Assembly (NCBI GenBank): GCA_944358665.1
Contig: CALVRP010000030.1
Location: 1 to 21,565 of the forward strand
Direction: 5' to 3'
Source: an uncultured Bacilli bacterium
Lineage (GTDB): Bacteria; Bacillota_I; Bacilli_A; RF39; UBA660
Length of the DNA stretch: 21,565 bases
The notes beneath the pieces were generated by a model that was not told the origin of the DNA, searched no databases, and saw only the letters and a program-made list of their open reading frames with translations. Position numbers and translations under genes: made by a program. This document shows, one piece after another, positions 21,474 through 21,565 of this stretch (the first letter of the stretch is position 1; each line of letters begins with the position of its first letter).

Positions 21474-21565
21474 CTAACTTAAGACATATGGGTCGCCCGA
21501 TTCTCCTGCTCCGCTTAAGGTGATATCAGATGACAGATAGAGAACTGGGACGACGCCGTTGCCGG
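21474..21565 (-). CDS. 3' end of a GVVP-tail surface-type protein gene, copy 2 (partial at the window edge)
   Basis: The last 29 codons and TAG of a minus-strand gene that runs off the right edge: GNGVVPVLYLSSDITL, then SGAGESGDPYVLS. It aligns residue for residue with copy 1 (GVVP..YL.SDITL.G.G...DPYV.S), differing at about a third of positions. Both copies are therefore protein-derived and not an untranslated template. In the last codons before GVV, AAC-type positions of copy 1 are GGC and xCC here, as A-directed substitution would produce. I do not know the full protein. Tails like this end surface proteins and DGR target proteins in uncultured gut Bacillota. It may be an intact gene. Confidence 0.6.
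   Translation of the reverse strand, partial: GNGVVPVLYLSSDITLSGAGESGDPYVLS

Overview
The window is AT-rich and almost entirely coding. It comes from a low-GC Bacillota of class Bacilli, probably one of the small-genome, spore-forming or formerly spore-forming lineages. The evidence is PolC, RpoE (delta), Veg, SpoVG, YabG, YabP, YabQ, DivIC and GerQ, spaced very tightly. Genes use the standard bacterial code: Trp is TGG, most genes stop at TAA, and yabQ and gerQ stop at TGA. Most genes lie on the minus strand. I see no tRNA, rRNA, CRISPR array or transposase.

Layout. 1-152: start of polA (minus), running off the left edge. 225-510: a compact locus with a 26-residue membrane peptide (minus) facing a short convergent RNA (plus), resembling a type I toxin-antitoxin pair. 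560-8258: a cation-efflux transporter, polC and rnr (RNase R). 8323-9862: two genes of unknown function. 9925-11693: prfA-prmC, where prfA (release factor 1) has an in-frame TAA between its stop-codon-recognition motif and its GGQ domain. 11767-12603: rpoE and a DUF1934 (YwiB-like) gene. 12704-14653 (plus): a class A penicillin-binding protein. 14688-16780: a Fic-domain protein, a UcpA-like dehydrogenase and the phosphotransacylase PduL. 16850-17833 (plus): gerQ and a LemA-family gene. 17897-20367: divIC, yabQ, yabP, spoVG, veg and yabG, a condensed version of a gene order known from Bacillus subtilis.

20423-21565 differs from the rest. It holds a small gene broken by an in-frame TGA, a pair of divergent sigma-A-type promoters with a probable small RNA, and then two tandem units about 400 bp apart. 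Each unit has the 3' end of a minus-strand gene for a protein ending in a GVVP..YL..DITL..G....DPYV.S motif. Each is followed by two hairpins whose stems differ in sequence but keep their pairing. One copy carries an Asn-codon-rich stretch (AAC/AAT) just before the conserved GVVP segment, which is how variable regions of diversity-generating retroelements look. No reverse transcriptase or template repeat is visible here. It would have to lie beyond the right edge or elsewhere.

Expression signals are uniform. Promoters are mostly extended -10 (TGnTATAAT), often placed so that the mRNA begins about ten bases before the start codon. At nearly every operon end the stop codon lies inside the intrinsic terminator hairpin. 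All assignments rest on reading the sequence and remembered family features; no database search was run.
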